A stretch of 33,235 nt of DNA from a virus. Shown here one piece after another: positions 5,746-14,373 of the stretch. Both the position numbers and the translations under genes were made by a program. The notes below the pieces were generated by a model. It worked only from the letters and a program-made list of their open reading frames with translations, ran no database searches and was not told the origin of the DNA. The DNA lies in IMG/VR virus record IMGVR_UViG_3300007734_000593, positions 1 to 33,235 of that record; one strand, given 5' to 3'. How positions within the stretch are numbered: position 1 is the first letter of the stretch; each line of letters starts with the position of its first letter.

Positions 5746-7300
5746 ACAAGGGAAAATAATAACTTTTAAACCAAACTATATACAATTAGCGCACCTAGCA
5801 GAACGAGGATCACATCGTTATAATTTAATCATTAAATATCGACAGGGTGGTATAACTACACTATATGCAATTGATTTACTCGATGAGGCATTATGGGTAA
5901 AGGGTATGAGTTGTGCTATAACTGCACATGAGGCCAAAAGATTACCTGAATATTTTAATATCGTCAAGCGTGCATTTACAAATCTACCAGAGCAATTAAA
6001 GCCAATTACCAAGACCGATACAAAATATATGTATGAATTTTTGACACGGTTTGACGGTGTGCCACTTGATAGCTCTATATATGTTGCAACAAGCATAAGG
6101 GGTGGCACAGTGCAAAAATTACATATAACGGAAAGTGCTTTTGTTAAAAATCGCACTGAACTTACAGCAGGTACTAAGCAAGCAGTACCATTGACGGGAT
6201 CTATTTCAGAAGAAACAACGGGCAACGGATTTAATGATTTTTACGATACATATATGAATTTTCACAATAAGCCCGTTACTGGCGACATGGACTACAAAAC
6301 ATATTTTTACCCTTGGATTATTGACCCAGATTACACTTTGTCTGGCACAATTGACGATATTACACCAGACGAACAAAAAATAATTGACACTGCACGCAAT
6401 TTATACGGCAAAGAAGTGACACACGGCCAATTGTTATGGCGTAGGTGGAAAATGGACGAACTCAAGAAAGAACAGCGCGGAATGGGACTATCGGGTGGCC
6501 AATTATTTAAACAAGAGTACCCGCTGACCTTACAAGAGGCATTTCAAAGCGGTGTAGGGTCGGTATTTGACCCTGAAATGGTAGACGGATTGGAAGCAGT
6601 CACCCCGCTTAATAAACTTGAAGTTGAGCAAATGTATAAAAAAGATTGGGAAGCAAAGAGCCAAATAGAAAAAGACGAAACCACAAAACTACTTGACGAG
6701 TTTTACAGGTTGTGGCAATTGGGCGTTTGGTTTTGGGAATTGCCAAAGAAAAACGCGCACTATGTTATTGGTATAGACCCTTCGGACGGCGGCGGTGCTG
6801 ATTTCTCGGTAATTGATGTATGGGATAAGGATAGTTGTAATCAAGTAGCGCAATTATATGTAAAAATGCGCCCAGATGAAGTAGCAGAGATAGCTGCACA
6901 AATTGGGACATATTATAATAAGGCATTTATAGGGGTAGAGAATAATATGCTTTCGACAATATTATTCTTGAGCAAAATATATGATAATTATTATTATACT
7001 GTAACAATAGATGAAAAAACGGCAAAACGCACTAAGAAAATCGGATATAACACTAACAGCAAAACACGGGATTTAATGATTGATGATTTTTTAATGTTAT
7101 TTGAGGAAGGTAGCTTAACTATACGTAGCCACATTACAATATCGGAAATGCGTACTTTTATTACAAAAGATAATGGAAAAAGAGAGCATGCAGACGGAAA
7201 ACATGACGACGCATTATTTGGTGGATTTATTGCAATGCAAATGCGGCGTTTCTATCCAAAATTAGCAAGAACATTTGCACAAAAACCTTATGGCTTATAG
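5675..7300 (+). CDS. terL: Terminase large subunit (ATPase and nuclease)
   Basis: The protein (541 aa) has both terminase domains. ATPase: an adapted Walker A KYRQGGITT (54-62) and a Walker B-like LHITESAF (149-156) with Glu153. Nuclease (RNase H fold): YVIGIDPSDGGGADFSVIDV about 365-385 with the first catalytic Asp, GVENN near 418, and HADGKHDDALFGG near 510-522 with the last acidic pair. Length is normal for an HK97/SPP1-type enzyme. It cuts concatemers and pumps DNA into the prohead through the portal (7379). Its ATG lies inside the small-subunit gene; a second ATG 14 codons in is possible but the upstream one keeps the expected N-terminal Trp-rich segment. Confidence 0.95.
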   Translation: MTNLEPRLKDKWWRMTHLYKVKNKQGKIITFKPNYIQLAHLAERGSHRYNLIIKYRQGGITTLYAIDLLDEALWVKGMSCAITAHEAKRLPEYFNIVKRAFTNLPEQLKPITKTDTKYMYEFLTRFDGVPLDSSIYVATSIRGGTVQKLHITESAFVKNRTELTAGTKQAVPLTGSISEETTGNGFNDFYDTYMNFHNKPVTGDMDYKTYFYPWIIDPDYTLSGTIDDITPDEQKIIDTARNLYGKEVTHGQLLWRRWKMDELKKEQRGMGLSGGQLFKQEYPLTLQEAFQSGVGSVFDPEMVDGLEAVTPLNKLEVEQMYKKDWEAKSQIEKDETTKLLDEFYRLWQLGVWFWELPKKNAHYVIGIDPSDGGGADFSVIDVWDKDSCNQVAQLYVKMRPDEVAEIAAQIGTYYNKAFIGVENNMLSTILFLSKIYDNYYYTVTIDEKTAKRTKKIGYNTNSKTRDLMIDDFLMLFEEGSLTIRSHITISEMRTFITKDNGKREHADGKHDDALFGGFIAMQMRRFYPKLARTFAQKPYGL

Positions 7301-7360
7301 TTGAATTGATGTAATTATTGTTATACTCTTTAAGTAGACTAATAATAGAAAATTAAAAAG

Positions 7361-7369
7361 TGATATAAT
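7361..7369 (+). promoter_or_regulatory. Extended -10 promoter before the portal gene
   Basis: TGATATAAT is an extended -10 box (TG-N-TATAAT, -10 at 7364-7369) nine bases before ATG 7379. No good -35 is seen, as expected for extended -10 promoters. The string from GTGATATAATT to the ATG is close to that before 15391. The message should be nearly leaderless. Confidence 0.68.
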
Positions 7370-7378
7370 TATTTTAAT

Positions 7379-8890
7379 ATGGCTGAAATAATACAAGACG
7401 CTTATCCATTGCCTACTCAACAAGCCGGAACAAAAAGCGTATATACGCCGCCGAATACAGCAGGCGATCATAGTATTGGCACATTTCCTACTGCACATCA
7501 ACAAAATCGTTTGAATGATTATGAGTATTTTACTCGTCTTTTTATTGGTAATCATTTTGAGGCATTTAATGTAAGAATAAATGATATACGATTTACAAAA
7601 GCATATCAAAAATTACGCTATGTAATGGTAAATTATGCAGGGCTTATCAGCAAAGTTATTGCAGACTTTTTATTTTCAGAAGCACCGACTTTTAAAGCAA
7701 ATAAAAACAATGACCAAAAATTCTTGGACGCATTAATACATGAAAATAATTTACACGCACAAAATTATGAAAGTGCGCTTAGTAATTCATATCTTGGCGA
7801 TGCAGTATATAAAATAAGAGTTGGAAAACGTAATATAAACGATGACGAGAGGACTGTTATTATTGAGGATATATCACCAACGATTTACTTTCCTATTATA
7901 GACGGTTTTAATGTACGATCAGAGCCAGAAGTAAAAGAATTAGCATGGACTTTTACGAAAGATGAAAAAACATATTTACGAAAAGAGATACATCATGCAG
8001 GATTTATAGACAATAAAGTCTTTTTAATGGAAAAAGATAAAATAATGGGCGAAGTAGAGCTTAGTATACTTGGCATACCAGATTTATTGCCTAGAATAGA
8101 TACCGGCATAAATCGTAGTTTATTAGTGCATGTACCAAATTGGAAAACAGGCAACCGCTATTTTGGAATATCAGACTACCACGACTTAGATAAGTTATTT
8201 TATGCGATCAATTCACGTATGACCGCAGTTGACAATATACTTGATAAGCATAGTGATCCAATTCTTATGGTTCCGACTGGCGTAATTAAAGAGGACGGAA
8301 CGGTAAATAAAAAAGCATTAGGTGTTATTGAAATATCAGAGGGTGAAAATTCAAAGCCAGAATATATTGTATGGGACGCTTCACTTGAAAATGCTTTTAG
8401 GGAACTTGAAAAATTAACTGAAAACTTACTCATGGTAGCCGAAATCAGCCCAGATGTATTTGGTATGGGTAAAGGGCAAAATGATAGTGGCCGCGCATTA
8501 AAGCTTAAAATAATGCGTACAATAGCAAAAGCCGCCAGAAAAAAATTATATTATGATCACGCACTTAAAGAGGTGTTATATACTGCAATGCTTATGGCCA
8601 AGACATGGAAACTTAAAGTAGGCGGTTTAGAATTAGAAGGTCAGCCATATGTGCCAGATATTGAGTGGCAAGACGGTATCCCGATTGATAACAGTGAGCA
8701 GGTTGACGTTGAAGCAAAACGCTTAGATAGTGGCACAACGACAATAGTTGATAGTATTATGAGGCTTGATAGTATAGACGAGGATCAAGCCAGATTAAAA
8801 GTCATTGAGATTAAAGACGAAAACGCAATCATATTACCAACAAACACGCCGAAGCCCTTTATCCCACCAGCAGGAAATAATACGCAATAA
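7379..8890 (+). CDS. Portal protein (SPP1 gp6-like)
   Basis: A 503-residue protein directly after the terminase, with the pattern of SPP1-type portals. Useful marks are YVMVNYAGLISKVIADFLFSE near 80-100, a run of beta segments to about 260, FGISDYHDLDKLFYAINSRM near 261-280, DKHSDPILMVPTG near 288-300, and DVFGMGKGQNDSGRALKLKIM near 358-378. The last is the conserved GxxxSGxALK segment of the family. The dodecameric portal sits at one capsid vertex and is the channel for DNA. The C-terminal ~30 residues are Pro/Thr-rich. It starts a head gene operon (portal, minor head protein, scaffold). Confidence 0.93.
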   Translation: MAEIIQDAYPLPTQQAGTKSVYTPPNTAGDHSIGTFPTAHQQNRLNDYEYFTRLFIGNHFEAFNVRINDIRFTKAYQKLRYVMVNYAGLISKVIADFLFSEAPTFKANKNNDQKFLDALIHENNLHAQNYESALSNSYLGDAVYKIRVGKRNINDDERTVIIEDISPTIYFPIIDGFNVRSEPEVKELAWTFTKDEKTYLRKEIHHAGFIDNKVFLMEKDKIMGEVELSILGIPDLLPRIDTGINRSLLVHVPNWKTGNRYFGISDYHDLDKLFYAINSRMTAVDNILDKHSDPILMVPTGVIKEDGTVNKKALGVIEISEGENSKPEYIVWDASLENAFRELEKLTENLLMVAEISPDVFGMGKGQNDSGRALKLKIMRTIAKAARKKLYYDHALKEVLYTAMLMAKTWKLKVGGLELEGQPYVPDIEWQDGIPIDNSEQVDVEAKRLDSGTTTIVDSIMRLDSIDEDQARLKVIEIKDENAIILPTNTPKPFIPPAGNNTQ

Positions 8891-8895
8891 TATGT

Positions 8896-9768
8896 ATGGC
8901 ACTTTATCCAAAATCAATAAACATAGACGAACAACAACTTGCTAGGCTCACTAAAACCTATGAGCAAGCATATAAAGATATTTATAGTACAATCGCCGGC
9001 GCAACTAAATTTAATCAAATTCGCAGAAAACAAATACTGGGTAATATTCAAGCAATATTGACTAATCTTGGATCTAATACAAAAGGATTTATAGAAAAAA
9101 CGATACCTGCCTATTATAAAGAAGGTGCAGACATAAGCATTAAGCAACTTATATCAATTAAAGCACCGATTGATATAAAGACCGGATTTAATAAAATACA
9201 TAAAGAGGCAATAGCTGCATTAGTTGATGACACAGCTAAGGCATTTGCTGGAAGCATTAGCGGTGTAAATAGATCAGCTCAGGCACTTATGAGCCAAGTC
9301 ACTAAAGAAACACTTACCCAACAGCTCGCAACTGGACAAATTTCGGGCGAAGCAACAAAAACAATACAAAAAAGCCTTATCGGAACATTACAGCAAGAGG
9401 GATTAGATGCTTTAATCGATAAAGGCGGTCATAAATGGACGCTTGATAGATACACTGAAATGCTGATACGCACTAAAGCAGTCGAAGCCAGAAATACGGG
9501 ACTTACCAATAGATTAGTTGAGAATGGATATGATTTAGTGCAAGTATCCTCACATGGCGCAATTGATGAGTGCGCTGACTGGGAAGGCGAAATATTATCT
9601 CTCACTGGCGAAACTAGCGGATATGATACCGTTGCAGACGCAGAAGAAGGGGGACTTTTTCACCCAAATTGTAGGCATGCTATTAATGCGTTGACGCTAG
9701 ATTTAGCAAGGGAGACTATGTCGTGGAATGCAGACACAAAAAGTTATGAGAAGGGCTTAATAGAATAG
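8896..9768 (+). CDS. Minor head / head morphogenesis protein (SPP1 gp7-like)
   Basis: A 290-residue protein right after the portal. The N-terminal two thirds are helical. The C-terminus contains the mark of the SPP1 gp7 / Mu gpF group: a first Cys in DECADWEGEILSLTG (about 227-241) and FHPNCRHAINALT (about 257-269), where His and Cys residues probably bind a metal. These proteins bind the portal and enter the head, and can affect DNA ejection. It begins five bases after the portal stop with only a weak ribosome site, so it is likely coupled to the portal. Confidence 0.88.
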   Translation: MALYPKSINIDEQQLARLTKTYEQAYKDIYSTIAGATKFNQIRRKQILGNIQAILTNLGSNTKGFIEKTIPAYYKEGADISIKQLISIKAPIDIKTGFNKIHKEAIAALVDDTAKAFAGSISGVNRSAQALMSQVTKETLTQQLATGQISGEATKTIQKSLIGTLQQEGLDALIDKGGHKWTLDRYTEMLIRTKAVEARNTGLTNRLVENGYDLVQVSSHGAIDECADWEGEILSLTGETSGYDTVADAEEGGLFHPNCRHAINALTLDLARETMSWNADTKSYEKGLIE

Positions 9769-9772
9769 CCCC

Positions 9773-9804
9773 TTGACAAATGTATTACGATTTGCAAATA
9801 TAAG
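9773..9804 (+). promoter_or_regulatory. Possible promoter with a half ATTAC element, before scaffold gene
   Basis: TTGACA (9773-9778) is a perfect -35, and AAATGTATTACGAT just after it repeats 14 bases of the promoter at 1160. A -10 is less clear: AAATAT at 17-bp spacing with TG upstream, or TATAAG (9799-9804) at 20 bp. ATG 9858 lies more than 50 bases downstream, so this message would have a leader, unlike the early promoters. Confidence 0.45.
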
Positions 9805-9857
9805 TATACAAGTCATTTCTTGGGTGGGCGTACCACTTAAAAAAACGACAAAGATAT

Positions 9858-10517
9858 ATGACAGACGAAACAGACGATAAAAGTACAAGTGGCACTGGCG
9901 CAGACCAGAAGGGCGACCAAACAAAAACTGAAACCACAAGTACAAGCTTTGACCCCTCGAAGATAAGCGACGAGGATTTTGCAAAAGTCTTTGATGATGC
10001 AAGGACTTTTCAGCACTCAAGGTTTAAGGAGTTGACCACCGCGCATAAGGAACTTAAAATGCTGCGTGAGCAAGAGCAAAGAGATAAAGAAAAAGCGCTT
10101 GCGGAACAGGGCAAATTTAAGGAACTATCAGAAGCGAAGGAAGTCGAACTTGCAAAACTAAGAGAGCAAAATCAAACGCAAGTCGCCAACCTCGATATAT
10201 TAGCTTTTGCAAGTAAGCTCGGTGCAATTGATCCTAAGATAATTCTAAAATTGATAGATAGAGCAAATATAGTAGTTGCAGAGGACGGAACGGTAACAGG
10301 TGCAGAGGAAGCGGTTAAAAAATTATTAGAGGCTTCGCCATACCTTAAAGGCACACAAAAAGCAGGCGACATGGGCGCAGGTGCAAGAGGGGAAAGCGAG
10401 CAGGGGAAGTTAGTACGATTTAAACATAGTCAATTGCTAGATCCAAAATTTTACAAGGAACATGAAGCAGAGATATTGACAGCAATGACTAAGGGACAAA
10501 TCGAAAACGACCTCTAA
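9858..10517 (+). CDS. Capsid scaffold protein (probable)
   Basis: A 219-residue, highly charged protein just before the major capsid gene. The first 45 residues are Asp/Thr/Ser/Lys-rich and disordered. Residues about 55-115 form a strong predicted coiled coil (repeated Glu, Lys, Leu, Gln). The rest contains LDILAFASKLGAIDPKIILKLID and a C-terminal basic helix with FKHSQLLDPKFYKEHEAEI. This acidic start, central coiled coil and basic end is typical of GP20/DUF4355-type scaffolds, which guide capsid assembly and then leave. I see no protease gene nearby, so it probably leaves without cleavage. Confidence 0.82.
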   Translation: MTDETDDKSTSGTGADQKGDQTKTETTSTSFDPSKISDEDFAKVFDDARTFQHSRFKELTTAHKELKMLREQEQRDKEKALAEQGKFKELSEAKEVELAKLREQNQTQVANLDILAFASKLGAIDPKIILKLIDRANIVVAEDGTVTGAEEAVKKLLEASPYLKGTQKAGDMGAGARGESEQGKLVRFKHSQLLDPKFYKEHEAEILTAMTKGQIENDL

Positions 10518-10589
10518 CAGCCTCGATGTTATTCTTAAATAGAAACCAATGATTTGGCGATAAACAAAAACGAGAGGAGGTGAAAATAA

Positions 10590-11507
10590 ATGACAGAAAA
10601 TGTACTAAATGATACAACAAATGCGGTATTTATACCGACAATTATTGCACAAAAATGTTTACAGCGTTTTCCTTCTTACTTAAACCTTGCTAAAACAATT
10701 GCAAAAGACAGTGATTTTGAAACGGCGACATTTGGTAAAGTTATTCAAGTAGCAAAAACCGGTGCAGTTGTTGCCAATGATAAGACCGCTGGCAATGTGT
10801 TCACTTTGCAAAATCCTACTGGAACAAATATTTCAGTAACACTTAATCAGCATAAAGAGGTAACTCTAGTAATTGATGATGTGACTAAGGTTTTGGAAAA
10901 TCAAGATACACAGATGAAGTATGCCAACGACGGTGCAATCGCACTAGCCGAAGCAGTAGAAACAACTATTGCGGCACTCCACCCTTCTGTAACAAGTACC
11001 GTTACTTGGAATAGATCAAGTGCAGCAACAATTGATGCTTCTATGCTTTCTATCCGAAAATATTTTACTGATCAAAAAGTACCAAAGTTAGAGCAGAGGT
11101 ATTTTTATTGCGATGCAACCGTTTACAACGATTTGCTCGGTACAGATAAATTTTCAAGATATGATGCTAGAGGAACTGGCGAACAAATTACCACAGGTTC
11201 GGTAATACGAGCTTATGGAATGGAAGTTTGGGAGAGTCAGATGATACCGGTAACTGGGTCACCAGTTGCTTATCATAACTTAGCTTACACTAAGGACGCT
11301 TTCATAATGGCTTCGCGGCCATTACCACGACCAATAACAGGCACAGGGACTTTATCGGCAGTTATCAATGATCCAACGTCGAGCGTGTCCCTTAGGACGC
11401 TCTTTTCATACGACGCGGCTCTTGGTGCGCATAAATTAACCCTTGATTTACTCTATGGTGTTTCAGTACTTGATCAACGCAGAGTAGTTGAAGTTGAAAG
11501 CTTCTAA
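10590..11507 (+). CDS. Major capsid protein (HK97 fold)
   Basis: A 305-residue protein between the scaffold gene and a strong terminator. Segments typical of HK97-fold coat proteins are: the N-arm to about 30; the E-loop area about 45-90; the spine helix DGAIALAEAVETTIAALH near 110-127; SVIRAYGMEVWESQMIP near 204-220; and the C-terminal FIMASRPLPRPI ... LGAHKLTLDLLYGVSVLD of the A domain. It has one of the best ribosome sites in the genome (AGGAGG at 10575-10580, nine bases before ATG), and its own terminator at 11525. Both fit a very abundant product. No capsid protease or delta domain is seen, so the scaffold appears to be separate. Confidence 0.93.
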   Translation: MTENVLNDTTNAVFIPTIIAQKCLQRFPSYLNLAKTIAKDSDFETATFGKVIQVAKTGAVVANDKTAGNVFTLQNPTGTNISVTLNQHKEVTLVIDDVTKVLENQDTQMKYANDGAIALAEAVETTIAALHPSVTSTVTWNRSSAATIDASMLSIRKYFTDQKVPKLEQRYFYCDATVYNDLLGTDKFSRYDARGTGEQITTGSVIRAYGMEVWESQMIPVTGSPVAYHNLAYTKDAFIMASRPLPRPITGTGTLSAVINDPTSSVSLRTLFSYDAALGAHKLTLDLLYGVSVLDQRRVVEVESF

Positions 11508-11524
11508 CTTTCATCTTAACCAAT

Positions 11525-11552
11525 AAGCCGTTCTTAAAAAAGCGGCTTTTTT
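11525..11552 (+). terminator. Intrinsic terminator after the major capsid gene
   Basis: AAGCCG (11525-11530) pairs with CGGCTT (11543-11548), and the outer CCAA/TTGG can extend the stem; six T follow from 11547 to 11552. It separates the head operon from the glycosyltransferase block, whose first gene has its own promoter at 11558. Confidence 0.88.
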
Positions 11553-11557
11553 GGTAC

Positions 11558-11587
11558 TTGAAAATATGCCACGAAATGTAATATTAT
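11558..11587 (+). promoter_or_regulatory. Promoter of the glycosyltransferase block, with inverted ATTAC pair
   Basis: TTGAAA (11558-11563), 18-bp spacer, TATTAT (11582-11587), then six bases to ATG 11594. Two GTAAT elements (11578-11582 and 11589-11593) lie 11 bases apart: the reverse complement of the ATTAC pair found in the early promoters. The message should be leaderless. Confidence 0.6.
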
Positions 11588-11593
11588 TGTAAT

Positions 11594-12796
11594 ATGCCCT
11601 ATTTAATAAGTCCTACGGGGAAATACGTCGCAATTGATGATCAAAAAGAATACCAACGGTGGATAAACGAAGGCTTTAAGATAGCAACATTACAAGAGCA
11701 AAATATATATATTAAAACCAAGACACAGCTTGCCGCACAAAGTAATCAAGGCATAGATAATATTTCAAATAGTGTATATATGGCAACTGTATCACAAGGT
11801 GGCAAAGACGGTTATTCAATTGCTAGTGGTATTATTCTTGAGGAATTGCAAGCAAAAGGAATTAATATATCAACAAGCAATTTGGGACAAAAAATTGCTT
11901 TGCTTTTTCATAATCCATATAGCATTACCCGACTTGAAGCGCCATATCGCATACTTTATACTATGTTTGAAAGCGATAAAATACCGAATGATTGGAAAAG
12001 TTATTTGAAGGAAGCGGATAAAATACTTGTGCCTTCAAAATGGTGCGCGCAAGTATTTGCAAAAGCAGGAATTATGGCAGAAGTAGTGCCACTGGGATAT
12101 AATGATAAAATATTCAAGTATAAACCACGTATAAATAAACGCAAAATGCGCCAAGATTTTATATTTTTACATTACAACGCTTTTAATATACGCAAGGGAT
12201 TTACAGAAGTATTTAAAGCATTTGTTAAAGCTTTTAATAAAGATGAGCCAGTTAAAATGATCTTCAAGACTACGCTTGATTATATCCCATTACCAATCAC
12301 TAAAAGTGAATATCCTAATATCGAAATTGTAAGAGGCAAAATTAGCGAAACTGAATTATTAAATATTTGTTATCAAAGCGATTGTTTCGTGTATCCCAGC
12401 AGGGGTGAAGGCTTTGGATTGACTCCCCTTGAAGCAATGGCAACAGGTATGCCGGCAATTGTCCCGAATGCGCACGGTATTAGTGAATATTTTAATGATA
12501 AATATATGTATGAGGCAAAAGTTAAGGAAACATGCCCAGCTATTTATTCAAGATATAAAGGCCAAGATGTGGGTAAAATGGTAGTGTGTGACGTGGATCA
12601 ATTAGCTAAACAAATGCGGTATGTTTATGAACATCAAGATCAAGCAATAGAAATTGGCCGTCAAGCTTCGGAGTATGTTAAAAACTGGACAGGAACAAAA
12701 ACAGCAGAAAATTTATATATGATATTTAAGAAAATTCAAAGTATAGATTTAAATAACAAACCTCTCAAGAATAGTTTATTATTAGAATTAATATAA
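11594..12796 (+). CDS. Glycosyltransferase, GT-B fold, family 4-like
   Basis: The protein (400 aa) ends in a clear GT4-type nucleotide-sugar domain: VYPSRGEGFGLTPLEAM (267-282) with the E-x7-E pair Glu272/Glu280, then GMPAIVPNAHGISEYF. Upstream is LVPSKWCAQVFAKAG (145-159) and the HYNAFNIRKGF hinge (193-203). Such enzymes transfer a sugar from a nucleotide donor. The first ~35 residues (MPYLISPTGKYVAIDDQKEY) are not part of the enzyme fold and could be a docking tag. It is the first gene after the capsid terminator. Acceptor unknown: capsid, tail or host wall are all possible. Confidence 0.9.
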   Translation: MPYLISPTGKYVAIDDQKEYQRWINEGFKIATLQEQNIYIKTKTQLAAQSNQGIDNISNSVYMATVSQGGKDGYSIASGIILEELQAKGINISTSNLGQKIALLFHNPYSITRLEAPYRILYTMFESDKIPNDWKSYLKEADKILVPSKWCAQVFAKAGIMAEVVPLGYNDKIFKYKPRINKRKMRQDFIFLHYNAFNIRKGFTEVFKAFVKAFNKDEPVKMIFKTTLDYIPLPITKSEYPNIEIVRGKISETELLNICYQSDCFVYPSRGEGFGLTPLEAMATGMPAIVPNAHGISEYFNDKYMYEAKVKETCPAIYSRYKGQDVGKMVVCDVDQLAKQMRYVYEHQDQAIEIGRQASEYVKNWTGTKTAENLYMIFKKIQSIDLNNKPLKNSLLLELI

Positions 12797-12816
12797 ATAA
12801 GAGGTGGTGATAAGTT

Positions 12817-12993
12817 ATGGGGATAACAACAAATATTCAAGAAAAAAAAGAAATATTAAAATATAGATATGTTTGTTACGGTTGCACTGATATTGCTTTC
12901 AAAAGCTTTAACAACATAATAGGCAATATGATTGTTTGTGATCGTTGCGGAAAAGAACAAATTACAGTATTAGAAAATTATATAGCCTTATAA
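12817..12993 (+). CDS. Small zinc-ribbon protein (58 aa)
   Basis: A 58-residue protein with CYGC (20-23) and CDRC (42-45), a four-cysteine zinc ribbon. A strong GAGGTGG ribosome site lies seven bases before ATG 12817. Its spacing and sequence resemble the Com-like protein at 20832. Function unknown; a nucleic-acid or protein-binding role is plausible. It lies between two glycosyltransferases. Confidence 0.75.
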   Translation: MGITTNIQEKKEILKYRYVCYGCTDIAFKSFNNIIGNMIVCDRCGKEQITVLENYIAL

Positions 12994-13013
12994 TAGAGTG
13001 TTGTCACAAAATT

Positions 13014-13055
13014 ATGGATTTTATAGACGAAATAAGGGGGGGATTTTCATATTAA
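13014..13055 (+). CDS. 13-codon open frame ending at a seven-G tract; leader peptide or real start of the next gene
   Basis: ATG 13014 opens a frame for MDFIDEIRGGFSY and a TAA at 13053-13055. The frame contains a seven-G tract (13036-13042). If the tract were six G, the same ATG would read straight into the glycosyltransferase at 13051. As sequenced it stops, overlapping ATT 13051 by one base. It may be a leader peptide, or the start of a gene that switches by tract length. A TATAAT at 12989-12994 lies upstream. Confidence 0.4.
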   Translation: MDFIDEIRGGFSY

Positions 13056-14172
13056 AATAAAATATTGTGGCACAGCGCTTGATTATTCGGGGTATGGTGA
13101 GGCCAATCGCCATGATATAGCGGCTCTTATTATGGCCAACATTGAAGTTACTACACAAATACCAAAATATACGCTAGAGATTAGTGATTTCGGCGAATTG
13201 GGCGAATTAGTGCAAAGACTTGAAAATCGCATATTAGATTATAAGATAAAAATATTACATACTACACCAAATGTTTACCCTCAATTTTTTGAGGACGGCA
13301 AATATCATATTGCGCGCGTTTTTTGGGAAACAAACAAGATCCCCCTAGATTTTGCTAAAAATATAGAGTTGTGTGATGAGATTTGGACAGGAAGCCAATA
13401 TAACGCAGACGCAATACGTAATGCAGGTGTTACAAAGCCAATCTATATAATACCAGAAGCAATAGATATTAAGATACCTGATGATTTACAGGCATATGAG
13501 GAATTACCAAATAATAAAACCTATAAATTTTACTCAATATTTGAGTGGACAAAGCGAAAAAACCCAGAAGCATTACTTGAGGCATACTGGCGTGAATTTG
13601 AAGGGCAAACAGATGTATCTATGACTATTAAAACTTATGTGGATAATTTCACACCAGAAAAAAAAACAGAGATAAATCAATATATTAGATTAATTAAAAA
13701 AAAGCTTAATTTGAGGCATTATGCGCCAGCGTATTTATGCCGCAACTTAATGGATAGATACCAGATATATCGTTTCCATAGATCATTTGATTGTTTTGTT
13801 TCAACGCATCGAGGCGAAGGCTGGGGAATACCACAAATGGAAGCATTGCTAGTTGGCAATCCGATTATATCAACTAATTGTGGCGGCATACACGAATACT
13901 TAAAAGACGGGGATATAGCTAAATTACTGCCTTATAAATTAGTGCCTCTTATTGACAACAACCGCAATAAGCAATGGTATACAACTGATCAAATGTGGGC
14001 AGAGGTTGATATTGACGAAGTGCGCAAAGCATTACGTTTTATATATAATAATCAAAAGAAAGTAAAAGAAATGGGGGAAAATGGAAGTAATTTTATTAAG
14101 GAAAATTTTGGTCTTAAAGTAGTAGGCGAAAAAATGCGTAGACGATTGCAGGAAATCTTAAATAAAATATAA
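13051..14172 (+). CDS. Glycosyltransferase, GT-B fold, family 4-like; start in doubt (AUU or upstream ATG)
   Basis: The catalytic half is clear: STHRGEGWGIPQMEAL with an E-x7-E pair, followed by NPIISTNCGGIHEYL. The first ATG is 13132, but the frame upstream encodes IKIKYCGTALDYSGYGEANR, which is the expected first strand and glycine loop of such an enzyme and is open back to 13036. So the real start is upstream. Options are ATT 13051, eight bases after an AAGGGGGGG ribosome site, giving 373 aa; or ATG 13014 if the seven-G tract is six in the active form. The gene follows the zinc-ribbon gene 12817 and is part of the sugar-modification block. The function call is firm; the start is not. Confidence 0.85.
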   Translation: MKIKYCGTALDYSGYGEANRHDIAALIMANIEVTTQIPKYTLEISDFGELGELVQRLENRILDYKIKILHTTPNVYPQFFEDGKYHIARVFWETNKIPLDFAKNIELCDEIWTGSQYNADAIRNAGVTKPIYIIPEAIDIKIPDDLQAYEELPNNKTYKFYSIFEWTKRKNPEALLEAYWREFEGQTDVSMTIKTYVDNFTPEKKTEINQYIRLIKKKLNLRHYAPAYLCRNLMDRYQIYRFHRSFDCFVSTHRGEGWGIPQMEALLVGNPIISTNCGGIHEYLKDGDIAKLLPYKLVPLIDNNRNKQWYTTDQMWAEVDIDEVRKALRFIYNNQKKVKEMGENGSNFIKENFGLKVVGEKMRRRLQEILNKI

Positions 14173-14180
14173 AAAATATT

Positions 14181-14372
14181 ATGAGCAATCACAATTTCGA
14201 GTTATTTATAAATACAGATAATAAATCATACAAGGTTAAAGTCGGTTATCGTTTATGGAATTGCGCTGGGTGCGATACGATAATAATGTATCCAAATCAT
14301 TATTCACAAAGATTAGTTAATCAACTTGTAGATAAATCAAATTTAATACATATACCAACAGAAAAAAATTAA
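14181..14372 (+). CDS. Small protein of unknown function with one CxxC (63 aa)
   Basis: A 63-residue protein with a beta-type start (NFELFINTDNKSYKVKVGYR) and one CAGC at about 28-31. One CxxC cannot hold zinc alone, so it might bind metal as a dimer or with His residues (His39, His57). It starts eight bases after the glycosyltransferase stop and ends one base before the next gene, so it is co-transcribed with both. Confidence 0.7.
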   Translation: MSNHNFELFINTDNKSYKVKVGYRLWNCAGCDTIIMYPNHYSQRLVNQLVDKSNLIHIPTEKN

Positions 14373-14373
14373 A

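Noticed and set aside
5818-6225. 135-residue minus-strand frame within the terminase gene
   Set aside because: Shadow of the clearly coding large terminase; no minus-strand gene is supported anywhere.
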